Shown piece after piece: positions 1 to 8,265 of a stretch of DNA of 64,000 bases. The translations under genes were made by a program, and so were the position numbers. Origin of the DNA: Emcibacter sp. (lineage in GTDB: Bacteria > Pseudomonadota > Alphaproteobacteria > Sphingomonadales > Emcibacteraceae); assembly GCA_021741205.1 (NCBI GenBank), contig JAIOYI010000004.1, positions 62,001 to 126,000 of the forward strand. The letters are read 5' to 3'. The notes under the pieces were generated by a model that saw nothing but the letters and a program-made list of their open reading frames with translations, was not told the DNA's origin and made no database searches. How positions within the stretch are numbered: position 1 is the stretch's first letter; every line of letters starts with the position of its first letter.

Positions 1-237
1 AAGAAATTTCTCAGAAAAATCAGGGTCTAATTTTGCCTTCTCAGACAAGCTACGTAGACGTTTAATTTGGTTTTGTTCCCGCCTCTTATCGGCGGGGGGC
101 AGACCGTATTTTGCCTTTAATTTTCCAACGGCTTTGGTAATCTTAAAACGCTCAGCCAGCATGTGGATAAGGGCCGCATCAATATTATCGATACTATTTC
201 TGTATGAGGCGAGAAGGTCGTTTTTCTGATCAGTCAT
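1..237 (-). CDS. Chorismate mutase (AroQ type), 3' end outside window
   Basis: The minus-strand frame from the ATG at 237 stays open to the window edge and gives 79 residues, so the C-terminus is missing. The text resembles the helical AroQ-class chorismate mutase: an early N-S-I-D-N-I-D-A helix followed by L-A-E-R-F, a lysine-rich stretch (ITKAVGKLKAKYGLPPAD) and K-R-R-E-Q. Known members convert chorismate to prephenate for phenylalanine and tyrosine synthesis. It is a stand-alone domain at the N-terminus; a fused partner beyond the edge cannot be excluded. It lies 35 nt downstream of the CDP-alcohol phosphotransferase gene on the same strand and may be co-transcribed with it. Confidence 0.8.
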   Translation of the reverse strand, partial: MTDQKNDLLASYRNSIDNIDAALIHMLAERFKITKAVGKLKAKYGLPPADKRREQNQIKRLRSLSEKAKLDPDFSEKFL

Positions 238-272
238 GGGTTCTTCTTTTTCGTGTGAACTGTTTATGACGG

Positions 273-1166
273 TCATGACAGTATTTCTTTAAGCCGCAAT
301 AAAAACAGTTGGTTTAACAGACGTTGTCTTTGTACTAAGAATATCAGAGCAGGGGTCAATATGACAATCACAAACCAGAAAAATAAGCTTGGTTGTCCTA
401 TAACACAGGCAATGAATATGGCGATCGTACGATAATTGGCGCACATCATTGACCATCCCTTGACGCAAGGCGCATAAATTTCTCGGTAAAGCGATCTGAT
501 GTCAGCATCTTTTTGGGGGTTGTTTTTGAGGCTTTCTTTGAGAGATTGTCTGAAATCTGTGTTGATGCCAGAAAATCGACGCTGCATACGGACATAGCCG
601 ATATGGAGTTGGCTCATCATAAAGGATAGCCAATTCTTATCCTTGAGATTTTCAATCATCTCCTTGATTTCAGGTAGGGCTGAAGATTTTTTGTCATATC
701 CCCAATAATCATATTCCCCCCGTTGCATTTCATAGGCACCAGATTGAATGGCATGTAAGGCACCCGCACCAAAGACCAGATACCAGATATTGGTATCGCC
801 TTGGGCAGAAAGAGCAAGGCCAATGCCAACATAAACACTTATGAAGGTTACGTAATCGCATATTCCGTCAAGGATCATGCCAACTTCGGAATAGCTTTTG
901 GTTAGGCGAGCCAACTGACCATCTGCCCCATCCATAATATGCCACAAAACCATACAGAGGAAACCCGCAAGAGCCATATAGGGCATTTGATAATGATTAT
1001 AGGCAACGCCACCAAGGATACCGAACGTCATACCTGTTAGGGATACCATATTTGGTGTGATATTAAGTTTTGCGAACTTTGGAACAAGCCAGCCACTAAT
1101 GGGGTGAATAAAGTGAAGATTAGTGAATTCTTCAATTTCATTTGTACGCTTTATGGAATTTGGCAT
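273..1166 (-). CDS. CDP-alcohol phosphatidyltransferase family membrane protein
   Basis: A 297-residue integral membrane protein. Around residues 78-105 it carries the complete family signature D-G-x2-A-R-x8-G-x3-D-x3-D (DGADGQLAR, then G and two Asp), which binds metal and the CDP-alcohol. Family members move a phosphoalcohol from a CDP-alcohol to a second alcohol or a diacylglycerol. Several hydrophobic helices follow, with a polar insert near residues 150-230 and two helices at the C-terminus. It follows the fused nucleotidyltransferase gene by only 13 nt, so the two probably act in one pathway, one making the nucleotide-activated alcohol and this one transferring it. The exact substrate is unknown; phospholipid or polyol-phosphate synthesis are both possible. 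Confidence 0.8.
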   Translation of the reverse strand: MPNSIKRTNEIEEFTNLHFIHPISGWLVPKFAKLNITPNMVSLTGMTFGILGGVAYNHYQMPYMALAGFLCMVLWHIMDGADGQLARLTKSYSEVGMILDGICDYVTFISVYVGIGLALSAQGDTNIWYLVFGAGALHAIQSGAYEMQRGEYDYWGYDKKSSALPEIKEMIENLKDKNWLSFMMSQLHIGYVRMQRRFSGINTDFRQSLKESLKNNPQKDADIRSLYREIYAPCVKGWSMMCANYRTIAIFIACVIGQPSLFFWFVIVILTPALIFLVQRQRLLNQLFLLRLKEILS

Positions 1167-1179
1167 GTTGTCTTAATTT

Positions 1180-2538
1180 CTATAATATTTTTGTTTTTTT
1201 GAAATTCTTGGCGAATAGTTCGCTATTCTCTATCATGATGTTTTTGAGATGATACACAACTCTTATCTGATGTACAAAGAAAGTTATTATTCCATATATC
1301 CCTATAAATAATAAACCAACAACCCATTGATTATAAAGAGCAAAGGGCAAGAGACTCCACATATATGTGTTACGTCCGCCTGCAATAATTTCGAATTTTC
1401 GATCAAAAGGGTCTGTATTGCATATTTCGGTGTTTGTCATGCGGCGGAAAAATTCACTTTGAATGATATCAGCAAGGTTAAATAATATCAGAGTTGTTGC
1501 TATGATCAGGGGGAGTAGCCCGTAGAGATTAGACAAATAGGCTGCAATGGCAATATACCAACAATATTCAAGAGTTTTGTCTATGAGTGGTTTTAATTGC
1601 TCTGTTTTTGATTGAAACATTTTAAGATAAGCCAATTTGGTCTCAACACCAGACAATATGAGTGCAAGATAGGCACCAACCAAGGCGGGTATCATAAATC
1701 CATTCCAAAATAGATAGATGATTAAAAGACTTAATATGCCATTGGCTATTATGATGTAAGGGGGGATAATCGGAAATTTGCAAAGATATTTGATAATAAA
1801 ATCTTCAAGAGGGCTGTGGATATATTTTGCGGGCCAATCTAAAATATCTTTATGGGCATGGCTCAATAAAATCTTGGTACCCTTGTCACCTTCATCACGG
1901 CGGGTTATGGGCAGCCAAACCAAGTCCACATTGCGTCTGTTTTCTGGGACATAAAGCGGGATTTCGGTCACATTTACAATGATACAATCATTTGCCCGTG
2001 AGATGGCATGCAAGGCATGGGGCAATCCCTCCAAGCTATTGAGTTTACGCACATTAGCCGCCAACGTCTGGCTTGATAATTTTGCGATTGATCCGAAAAA
2101 CCCCTGTTGTGTTTCAAGGTGTAAAACAATGGCCTTGGCGGTGCGTTCTTCTAAAAAATCATTATGGCCAATGAAGCTTAGTACTGTTGGAGAAGAATGG
2201 TGATCTATGAGCCGAATAATGCGTTCGTCAAGGATGACGCCTTCTTCGATCAAAAGCCACTGATTACCCTCGTTATTATGTTCCAAAAGTTTTAAGGGGG
2301 CATCTTTGGTGCTGTGGATGAAAATATTTGCGGGTCTTGATGAGCAGTTCTTAATTTCTTTTTCAAAGTCCGGGACAAACCAATCGGTGACCACATGCAT
2401 TTCATCAACGCCAATGGCCTTCATTTGTTTCATCTGTCGGGCAAAAATGCTCATGCCTGCTACAGGAATAAGGTTCTTTGCCAAAATACTAATGGTTTCG
2501 GATTCTTGGCCTGTAATCAGAAGCGCTTTTTTGGTCAT
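1180..2538 (-). CDS. Nucleotidyltransferase-like / degenerate CDP-alcohol phosphotransferase fusion
   Basis: A two-part protein. The first ~250 residues look like a sugar-nucleotidyltransferase (MobA-like) fold: an early A-K-N-L-I-P-V-A-G-M segment, where K and P fall as in NTP transferases, then alternating beta/alpha text. The second half has several membrane segments and aligns by eye with CDP-alcohol phosphotransferases, but the signature is eroded: the region around G-V-E-T-K-L-A-Y keeps one Asp and replaces others by Glu, and the A-R pair reads A-Y. Such fusions are known for inositol-phosphate phospholipid or solute synthesis. I start at MTKK (2538) because conserved-looking text begins there; an in-frame ATG at 2559 exists without a better ribosome site. 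It lies upstream of the intact family member. Confidence 0.6.
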   Translation of the reverse strand: MTKKALLITGQESETISILAKNLIPVAGMSIFARQMKQMKAIGVDEMHVVTDWFVPDFEKEIKNCSSRPANIFIHSTKDAPLKLLEHNNEGNQWLLIEEGVILDERIIRLIDHHSSPTVLSFIGHNDFLEERTAKAIVLHLETQQGFFGSIAKLSSQTLAANVRKLNSLEGLPHALHAISRANDCIIVNVTEIPLYVPENRRNVDLVWLPITRRDEGDKGTKILLSHAHKDILDWPAKYIHSPLEDFIIKYLCKFPIIPPYIIIANGILSLLIIYLFWNGFMIPALVGAYLALILSGVETKLAYLKMFQSKTEQLKPLIDKTLEYCWYIAIAAYLSNLYGLLPLIIATTLILFNLADIIQSEFFRRMTNTEICNTDPFDRKFEIIAGGRNTYMWSLLPFALYNQWVVGLLFIGIYGIITFFVHQIRVVYHLKNIMIENSELFAKNFKKTKIL

Positions 2539-2743
2539 TTCTATTTCATCCCATAACAAGCTTTTAAATTATCATATATCATCCCTATAAGGCAATATTC
2601 CGGCAGGGAGGAATTAATATATTTTAATAAACTTTCAGTATATATATTTGGTTTATACCTGTCGTTTATAGCTATGCTTGACTAGAATTGATATTTTTAA
2701 GTTACCTTAGATCAATTATTTTAATAAGCAGAGAGGTTCTTAA

Positions 2744-3019
2744 ATGAATATCAAATTAAAAAGCATTACCGCCTTACTTATAGCAAATTCCTTGTCATTG
2801 ACAGTATATGCATCAGATAACAAATGCGATGCGGGTCCAAAGTCTGACTGGATGACAAAAGAGGCTATCACGCAATCCCTAACAGCGAATGGCTATACCG
2901 TCAGAAAGATAGAGGAAGAAGATGGCTGTTATGAGGCATATGCCCTAAAAGATGGCAAAAAAATTGAAATATATATCAATCCCAAAACAGGTGATTTTGT
3001 GAAAACTAAAGAAAAATAA
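2744..3019 (+). CDS. Secreted PepSY-domain protein
   Basis: A 91-residue protein with a typical signal peptide (KLKSITALLIANSLSLTVYA, cleavage near residue 23). The mature part matches the small PepSY type: W-M-T-K-E-A-I-T at its start, then Y-T-V-R-K-I-E-E-E-D-G-C-Y-E-A-Y and a closing K-I-E-I-Y-I-N-P-K-T-G-D. It contains two cysteines. PepSY domains are periplasmic and often sit beside cytochromes or membrane sensors, where they may modulate partners. It has an AGAGAGG ribosome site and is followed 41 nt later by a cytochrome b gene, so the pair is likely an operon. The molecular role is not known. Confidence 0.85.
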   Translation: MNIKLKSITALLIANSLSLTVYASDNKCDAGPKSDWMTKEAITQSLTANGYTVRKIEEEDGCYEAYALKDGKKIEIYINPKTGDFVKTKEK

Positions 3020-3060
3020 TCTTTATCAGGCGTATGAATATTTCAAGCAGGAGAGATGAA

Positions 3061-3576
3061 ATGCAAGACATTAAAGTGTGGGATCTATTTATACGCCTTT
3101 TCCATTGGTCGGTGGTGGCTATTGTTTTGATTAATTTTGCCCTCTTTGATGAGGGTTCAATTCATGAATTTTTGGGCTATATTTTAATAGGTTTATTATG
3201 CCTTCGGTTTATTTGGGGATTTGTTGGATCAAAATATGCCAGATTTAAAGATTTTTTTCCAAGCCCCCATAAAATAAGAAAATATATTAAAAATAGGGAC
3301 GCAGACAGCAGGCCTCAGTATCTTGGTCATAATCCCATTGGGGCGGTCATGATATTTAATCTGTATCTTACCTTGATTCTTGTCAGCCTGACGGGATATT
3401 TGGCTATTACAGATCGCTTTTGGGGTGTCGAGTGGGTAGAGGAGGTCCATGAATTTTTTGCCAATTATCTTTTGTTTAGTGTGGCGATACATATTGCAGG
3501 GGTTATTTTTGAATCCTTTCGGTCTGGGGTAAATTTGATTTCTGCGGTGGTTACTGGCATAAAGAGAATTCCTTGA
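3061..3576 (+). CDS. Cytochrome b561 / Ni-Fe hydrogenase-type cytochrome b
   Basis: A four-helix membrane cytochrome b of about 171 residues. It begins with the family hallmark V-W-D-L-F-I-R-L-F-H-W, where the His is a haem ligand; further His residues occur at H-E-F-L-G-Y, E-V-H-E-F-F and in the last helix (A-I-H-I-A-G). Known members pass electrons between quinones and periplasmic or membrane partners. I start at ATG 3061 because AGGAGA sits six bases upstream; an ATG at 3034 is in frame but has no such site. It follows the PepSY gene and its stop overlaps the next gene, which fits a three-gene redox-linked unit. Confidence 0.85.
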   Translation: MQDIKVWDLFIRLFHWSVVAIVLINFALFDEGSIHEFLGYILIGLLCLRFIWGFVGSKYARFKDFFPSPHKIRKYIKNRDADSRPQYLGHNPIGAVMIFNLYLTLILVSLTGYLAITDRFWGVEWVEEVHEFFANYLLFSVAIHIAGVIFESFRSGVNLISAVVTGIKRIP

Positions 3577-4130
3577 AAAAGTTGGATAAAATGATTAAAT
3601 TTTCAAATTTGTTGCAAATTAAACTATCCCATGATTATTCCAAAAGAATAACCATATTATGGATTGGGATGATTTTGTCCACGGTTTGTATGGTATTTTT
3701 TGCATTGGATGTTTTTGGGGATGTGTTTTTTGGACATGATTTCCCTAATGAAAAGGCTCATCTTATTATTGAAAGTTTTGTGGTGGTTCTATCCCTTGGG
3801 GCGTTCATTTTCCACATTCGGGAGCTTAATATCTTTTTTAAACGGCATCATAAAATGAACGATCAAATGAGGGTAGCGTCAGGTCAGTTTGCCCTTGTGA
3901 TTGAAACCTTGTTTGATGAATGGACATTAACGCCCGCCGAGAGAGATGTGGCTATTTATCTGATAAAGGGTATGAGTTTTTCAGAAATAGCGGACATAAG
4001 ACAGTCCAAGGAAGGCACCATAAAGGCACAGACCAACGCGATTTACCGCAAAGCCAACGTCGGCAGCTGTCATGAATTGCTTTCCTTATTCCTTGATGAG
4101 CTTTTGACAGATATTTCACTGAGGAAATAA
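3573..4130 (+). CDS. Membrane-anchored LuxR/GerE-type transcription regulator
   Basis: A 185-residue protein with two membrane helices (about residues 22-48 and 63-85), a short charged linker, and a C-terminal LuxR-type helix-turn-helix: L-T-P-A-E-R-D-V-A, G-M-S-F-S-E-I-A, then G-T-I-K-A-Q and I-Y-R-K-A. The family binds DNA through this domain; here it would be tethered to the inner membrane. The start is a TTG that overlaps the stop of the cytochrome b gene by four bases (TTGA), suggesting translational coupling; an ATG at 3591 is the alternative. With PepSY and cytochrome b upstream, a redox or envelope-sensing role is a reasonable inference. No phosphorylation receiver domain is present. 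Confidence 0.75.
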   Translation: MKKLDKMIKFSNLLQIKLSHDYSKRITILWIGMILSTVCMVFFALDVFGDVFFGHDFPNEKAHLIIESFVVVLSLGAFIFHIRELNIFFKRHHKMNDQMRVASGQFALVIETLFDEWTLTPAERDVAIYLIKGMSFSEIADIRQSKEGTIKAQTNAIYRKANVGSCHELLSLFLDELLTDISLRK

Positions 4131-4150
4131 ACAATCAATACAGTGATTCT

Positions 4151-4168
4151 AAGGCAAGTTTTTGCCTT
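4151..4168. terminator. Hairpin between convergent genes
   Basis: AAGGCAA and TTGCCTT form a perfect seven-base stem with a GTTT loop. It lies between the convergent LuxR-type gene and the TolB-like gene, touching the stop codon of the latter. There is no long T-run on the plus side, so terminator activity is only probable. Confidence 0.4.
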
Positions 4169-5751
4169 CACTCAACAAGATTGGCCTCTTGCAGGCCATC
4201 AATATATTTCATCAGATCTTCTTCCCGCCTAAACCATTTGCGGCATTCTTTTTCTGCATTTTTGGGAAAATCAGGATAGAGTCTTAGGACATTTTCCCGA
4301 GACTCTATCATATTTTGTTTTTGGCCGAGTTTGGCATAAATAATGGCTTGCAAGGCATGGGGCCAGAACCAATTTGGCGTTTCGATAATGCGCACCTGTT
4401 CAATGGCCTTTTTATATTGTCCCCGAATGTAATAATCGTGACACAGGGCAAATCGGCACCAACTCGGATGTTGGGGATTTAATTCCATCGCCTTTTTCAC
4501 CAGCGATAACCCCTCATCCAGTTTGCCCAAAAGACAAAGATAAACCCCACTGTCGGCGAGAATGGCGGGGCTGTTGGGGGCGATGCTGAGGCCAAGTTTA
4601 ATATTATCTTCAAATCTTTCAATATCACCCCGATGAAAATTGATGATGGTCATTGCATACCAAGCAATAGAATATTTCGAGCTAAGGCCGATGGATTTTT
4701 CCGTATATTCTAAGGCCAGTTTAAGGGGATCATTTGCCCGAACATTAAAATTAAAGCGATATTCATCAAGAGTGAGAAAGGCAAGACCCGCCCAAGCATC
4801 GGGATAGTTTGGATCAATTTTAACGGCCTTTTCAAGACTTTCCCTTGCCTTTAAATGTGATTCAGGAGAAAGCTTGAACAGATAGTCATGGAGCAGCAAC
4901 ATGCTTTCATAGGCTTCCATATATTCTGTGCTGCTGCGCTTCATGTCAATGGCACTTGTGCGCATGACGGCGCCGTAGGTGTCGCCGATTGTTGCGGCTA
5001 CATGGGTTGCAATTTCATCCTGAACGTCAATAAGATTTTCAGGATTGAGTTTTCGGTCATAATTTTCTGACCATATGACGGCGCCATTCGTTGCATTAAG
5101 CAGTTGGGCCGAGACCCGTAAATGCTCACCAGCAAGGCGAATACTGCCTTCAAGGATATAGTGAGCTTCTAGCTCTTCGCTTAATTGTTTGATATCAATG
5201 GCTCTGCCCTTATAGCGTGATGTCGTTCGTCTTGATATGACGTAAAGAGAAGGACTTAAGGAAAGGTGATTTATGATTTCTTCGGTGATGCCGTCACAGA
5301 AAAGTTCATTTGATGTTTCACCGCTTAAATTATCAAAGGGCAACACCGCAATGGCAGGCCCCGTAGGAGGGGCGGCTGCAGCAGAAAAAACGGGGTCTTT
5401 TTTTGTGGCTGGGGATGTGTTTTTTATAATCTCAATTTTTGGAACATAAGATCCCTTTGGTAAGGTGATTCTGACCTTATCTTCTTGACCTTCTTCCATA
5501 TAATAATGTTCAAGAAGCCGTCGTAATCGACCTGCTTCCACCCGAACAATGGCATCCGCCTGCGGGTCAAAAGTTTCAAGCTTGTCAAAAACTTCGATCC
5601 CAAGGGAATAGCCCTTAATTAATTCAGCCCGACCCGCAAGATATTCTTCAACCACATATTTAAGAAACCGTTGAATACGGATCTTATTATGAAAGGTATC
5701 GCTCTTTACGATGCGCTCTAATTGTTCTGTTGTGTTAATTTTGGTTGGCAA
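4168..5751 (-). CDS. wHTH-like / TolB-like / TPR protein
   Basis: A 527-residue soluble protein in three parts. Residues 1-115 resemble the small N-terminal domain common in TPR proteins of this type (R-I-Q-R-F-L-K-Y-V-V-E, D-A-I-V-R-V-E-A-G-R-L-R-R-L-L). Residues ~137-250 match the TolB amino-terminal-like domain (I-A-V-L-P-F-D-N-L-S-G, F-C-D-G-I-T-E-E-I, L-E-G-S-I-R). The remainder is tetratricopeptide repeats (D-P-N-Y-P-D-A-W-A-G-L-A, P-Q-H-P-S-W). Related proteins are often annotated as adenylate cyclase or CadC-like regulators, but no cyclase domain is present here. Signal peptide and membrane segments are absent. Function is unproven; a regulatory or scaffolding role is likely. Confidence 0.7.
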   Translation of the reverse strand: MPTKINTTEQLERIVKSDTFHNKIRIQRFLKYVVEEYLAGRAELIKGYSLGIEVFDKLETFDPQADAIVRVEAGRLRRLLEHYYMEEGQEDKVRITLPKGSYVPKIEIIKNTSPATKKDPVFSAAAAPPTGPAIAVLPFDNLSGETSNELFCDGITEEIINHLSLSPSLYVISRRTTSRYKGRAIDIKQLSEELEAHYILEGSIRLAGEHLRVSAQLLNATNGAVIWSENYDRKLNPENLIDVQDEIATHVAATIGDTYGAVMRTSAIDMKRSSTEYMEAYESMLLLHDYLFKLSPESHLKARESLEKAVKIDPNYPDAWAGLAFLTLDEYRFNFNVRANDPLKLALEYTEKSIGLSSKYSIAWYAMTIINFHRGDIERFEDNIKLGLSIAPNSPAILADSGVYLCLLGKLDEGLSLVKKAMELNPQHPSWCRFALCHDYYIRGQYKKAIEQVRIIETPNWFWPHALQAIIYAKLGQKQNMIESRENVLRLYPDFPKNAEKECRKWFRREEDLMKYIDGLQEANLVE

Positions 5752-5840
5752 CAGGTTCTGCCCTATTTATATTGTCTATATATCTTATAGAATGGACATT
5801 TCGGTAACAAATTCAATAGTTATTACAATAAAAAGATATT

Positions 5841-6980
5841 TCAGGATGGATTAATCATTGACCGATTGATGATCATGCGTTGAATGTCCGATGTTCCCTC
5901 ATAGATTTGACAAACACGCACGTCTCTATAAATGCGTTCCAAGGGGAAATCTTTTAAATAACCATAACCGCCGAGCGTTTGTACGGCCGCCGAACAGACC
6001 TCTTCAGCAATTTCAGAGGCAAAGAGCTTTGCCATACAGGCCTCGGTCAAGCAAGGAACGCCTTTATCTTTAAGGGCGGCAGCACTTAGCACCATAAGCC
6101 GTGCTGCTTCAAGTTTCGTTGCCATGTCCGCAAGTCTAAAACCAACCGCCTGATGCTGGATGATGCTTTTGCCAAAAGATTGCCGTTCATTGGCATAATG
6201 TATGGCGTGATCAAGGGCGGCACGCGCCATGCCCACACTTTGGGCGGCAATGCCGATGCGGCCTGTTTCCAAATTGGCTAAGGCCACACGGTACCCATTG
6301 TTTTCAGTCCCGAGCAGCATATCTTCGCTCACGAACATATCCTCAAAAATAAGGGTGCAGGTATCCGATGATTTCTGGCCTAATTTTTCTTCTATACTGG
6401 CAACCGTATATCCTTTGAGATCAGTAGGGATAAGAAAGGCTGAAATACCCTTTTTGCCTCGCTCTGGATCCGTTACAGCGAAAAGTACCGCCGCACCGCC
6501 AATTTTTCCCGATGTGATAAATTGCTTGGTGCCATTAATGAGCCAACCGCCCTCTGTTTTCTTGGCACGGGTTTTGAGCATGCTCGCATCGGAACCTGCT
6601 TGTGGTTCTGTTAAGCAAAAGGCACCAATGATTTTTCCTTGGGCAAGGGGTTTTAAATATTCTTCTTTTTGAGCATCACTGCCTTCCTTTAGGATAGCCG
6701 CACAAACGGGGGCGTTATTGACACTCATGATGGTGCTCACGCCGCCGTCACCACCAGCAATTTCCATGAGGGCCAAGGCATAAGAAACATAATCCGTTTC
6801 CGCGCCGCCCCATTGTTCGGGTATGGTCATGCCCATAAGACCAAGTTCCCCCATTTGATGGAGTATATTCATGGGAAGATTACCCGTCTTGTCCCAGTCT
6901 GCCGCATGGGGAGTCAATTCATTTTGGGCGAATGTACGGGCCATATCCCGTATCATTTCCTGCTCTTCGGATAAAATCAT
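5841..6980 (-). CDS. Acyl-CoA dehydrogenase
   Basis: A 379-residue flavoprotein of the medium/short-chain acyl-CoA dehydrogenase family. Visible signatures are C-L-T-E-P-Q-A-G-S-D-A in the FAD-binding middle domain, Q-T-L-G-G-Y-G-Y near the C-terminus, and Y-E-G-T-S-D-I-Q-R, which contains the usual catalytic Glu. It oxidises an acyl-CoA to the 2-enoyl-CoA and hands electrons to ETF. The start is ATG 6980 (MILSEEQE), one base after the thiolase stop, in place of a longer upstream reading that overlaps the thiolase. The tight spacing shows an operon with the thiolase. Chain length or branched-chain preference cannot be told from the sequence. Confidence 0.9.
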   Translation of the reverse strand: MILSEEQEMIRDMARTFAQNELTPHAADWDKTGNLPMNILHQMGELGLMGMTIPEQWGGAETDYVSYALALMEIAGGDGGVSTIMSVNNAPVCAAILKEGSDAQKEEYLKPLAQGKIIGAFCLTEPQAGSDASMLKTRAKKTEGGWLINGTKQFITSGKIGGAAVLFAVTDPERGKKGISAFLIPTDLKGYTVASIEEKLGQKSSDTCTLIFEDMFVSEDMLLGTENNGYRVALANLETGRIGIAAQSVGMARAALDHAIHYANERQSFGKSIIQHQAVGFRLADMATKLEAARLMVLSAAALKDKGVPCLTEACMAKLFASEIAEEVCSAAVQTLGGYGYLKDFPLERIYRDVRVCQIYEGTSDIQRMIINRSMINPS

Positions 6981-6981
6981 C

Positions 6982-8178
6982 CTATATAATCTCCACAGCC
7001 ATAGCCGTTGCCTCACCGCCACCAATACAAAGGGAGGCTATACCGCGTTTTTTACCATGGGTTTTTAGGGCAGCAATTAATGTCACAATAATACGCGCCC
7101 CCGATGCACCAATGGGATGACCCAAGGCACAGGCACCGCCGTGAATATTGACCTTGTTATGGTCAAGTTTAAGATCCCGCATAGCCGCCATCGTGACCAC
7201 GGCAAAGGCTTCGTTAATTTCATAAAGATCAACGTCTTTATCCGTCCAGCCGACTTTCTTATAGAGTTTTTTAATGGCATCAATGGGGGCGGTGGAAAAC
7301 CATTCTGGTGCGTTGGCATGAGTGCTGTGGCCGATAATTTTGGCGATTGGGGTAAGATTACGTTTTTTGGCTTCGGATTGTTTCATTAAAATGAGAGCCG
7401 CTGCCCCATCTGAGATGGAACTGGAATTTGCCGCCGTGACGGTACCATCCTTTGCAAATGCAGGCCTCAGGGTTGGAATTTTTTCAGCTTGCGCTTTCCC
7501 CGGTTGCTCGTCTGTGTCGATGATCCTGTCGCCTTTTCGGCTGGTAATCGTTACGGGAGAAATCTCGCCTTTAAAATAACCTTTTTCAATGGCCGCATTG
7601 GCGCGGTTCAATGATGATACGGCGAATTTATCCTGTTCCTCACGGGTAAAACCGTAATGCTGGGCAGTCTTTTCTGCAAAAACCCCCATGAGCTTCCCCT
7701 TGTCATAGGCATCTTCAAGTCCGTCAAGAAACATGCTGTCTTTCACGTCACTATGACCAAGTCTTGCTCCGCCCCGCATTTTAGACAGAAGGTAAGGTGC
7801 ATTTGTCATGCTTTCCATGCCACCCGCTATCATGATATCAGCAGACCCCGCAAGAATAGAATCATGCGCCATCATAGCCGCCTGCATGCCAGAACCGCAC
7901 ATTTTATTAACAGTTGTGCAGCCCACATGCTGTGGAAGGTTCGCGCCTAATATGGCTTGGCGAGCGGGTGCCTGTCCCTGTCCTGCGGGTAGCACACACC
8001 CCATATAGGCCTCGTCAATGTCGTCAGGTTTTAGACCAGAATGATCAAACGCCCCACGAACCGCCACCGCACCAAGCTCTGAGGCTGTCTTAGTCGTAAA
8101 ATCACCTTGAAATCCGCCCATAGCTGTTCTAGACATGCCAACAATGACAATGGGATCTGAGGAATTAGTGTGGGTCAT
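6982..8178 (-). CDS. Acetyl-CoA C-acyltransferase (thiolase)
   Basis: A 398-residue thiolase of normal length. The nucleophilic Cys lies in N-K-M-C-G-S-G-M-Q-A (about residue 94), the catalytic His in G-H-P-I-G-A-S-G, and the second Cys in C-I-G-G-G-E-A. The enzyme cleaves 3-ketoacyl-CoA or condenses two acetyl-CoA. A good ribosome site (AGGAG) precedes the ATG. It is the first gene of a two-gene operon with an acyl-CoA dehydrogenase and diverges from a TetR-type gene. A 16-base palindrome lies in the shared gap, so control by that regulator is likely. Acetoacetyl-CoA versus longer-chain substrate is undecided. Confidence 0.9.
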   Translation of the reverse strand: MTHTNSSDPIVIVGMSRTAMGGFQGDFTTKTASELGAVAVRGAFDHSGLKPDDIDEAYMGCVLPAGQGQAPARQAILGANLPQHVGCTTVNKMCGSGMQAAMMAHDSILAGSADIMIAGGMESMTNAPYLLSKMRGGARLGHSDVKDSMFLDGLEDAYDKGKLMGVFAEKTAQHYGFTREEQDKFAVSSLNRANAAIEKGYFKGEISPVTITSRKGDRIIDTDEQPGKAQAEKIPTLRPAFAKDGTVTAANSSSISDGAAALILMKQSEAKKRNLTPIAKIIGHSTHANAPEWFSTAPIDAIKKLYKKVGWTDKDVDLYEINEAFAVVTMAAMRDLKLDHNKVNIHGGACALGHPIGASGARIIVTLIAALKTHGKKRGIASLCIGGGEATAMAVEII

Positions 8179-8211
8179 TTTGATATTCTCCTAAAAATAT
8201 GTTGAGTTTAA

Positions 8212-8227
8212 GTTACTCATGGGTAAC
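8212..8227. promoter_or_regulatory. Palindromic operator candidate
   Basis: GTTACTCATGGGTAAC is a 16-base inverted repeat with a single mismatched pair. It sits 34 bases before the thiolase start and 38 bases before the divergent TetR-type gene. Its placement and symmetry are what one expects of the operator of that TetR protein. Confidence 0.6.
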
Positions 8228-8265
8228 AATATAGGGATGATAAACAAAAATGGCAAGATAGGAAT

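Noticed and set aside
2702-2715. FNR-like half site ATCAA before the PepSY gene
   Set aside because: The other half (TTACC) matches only two of five bases, so it fails as a full box.
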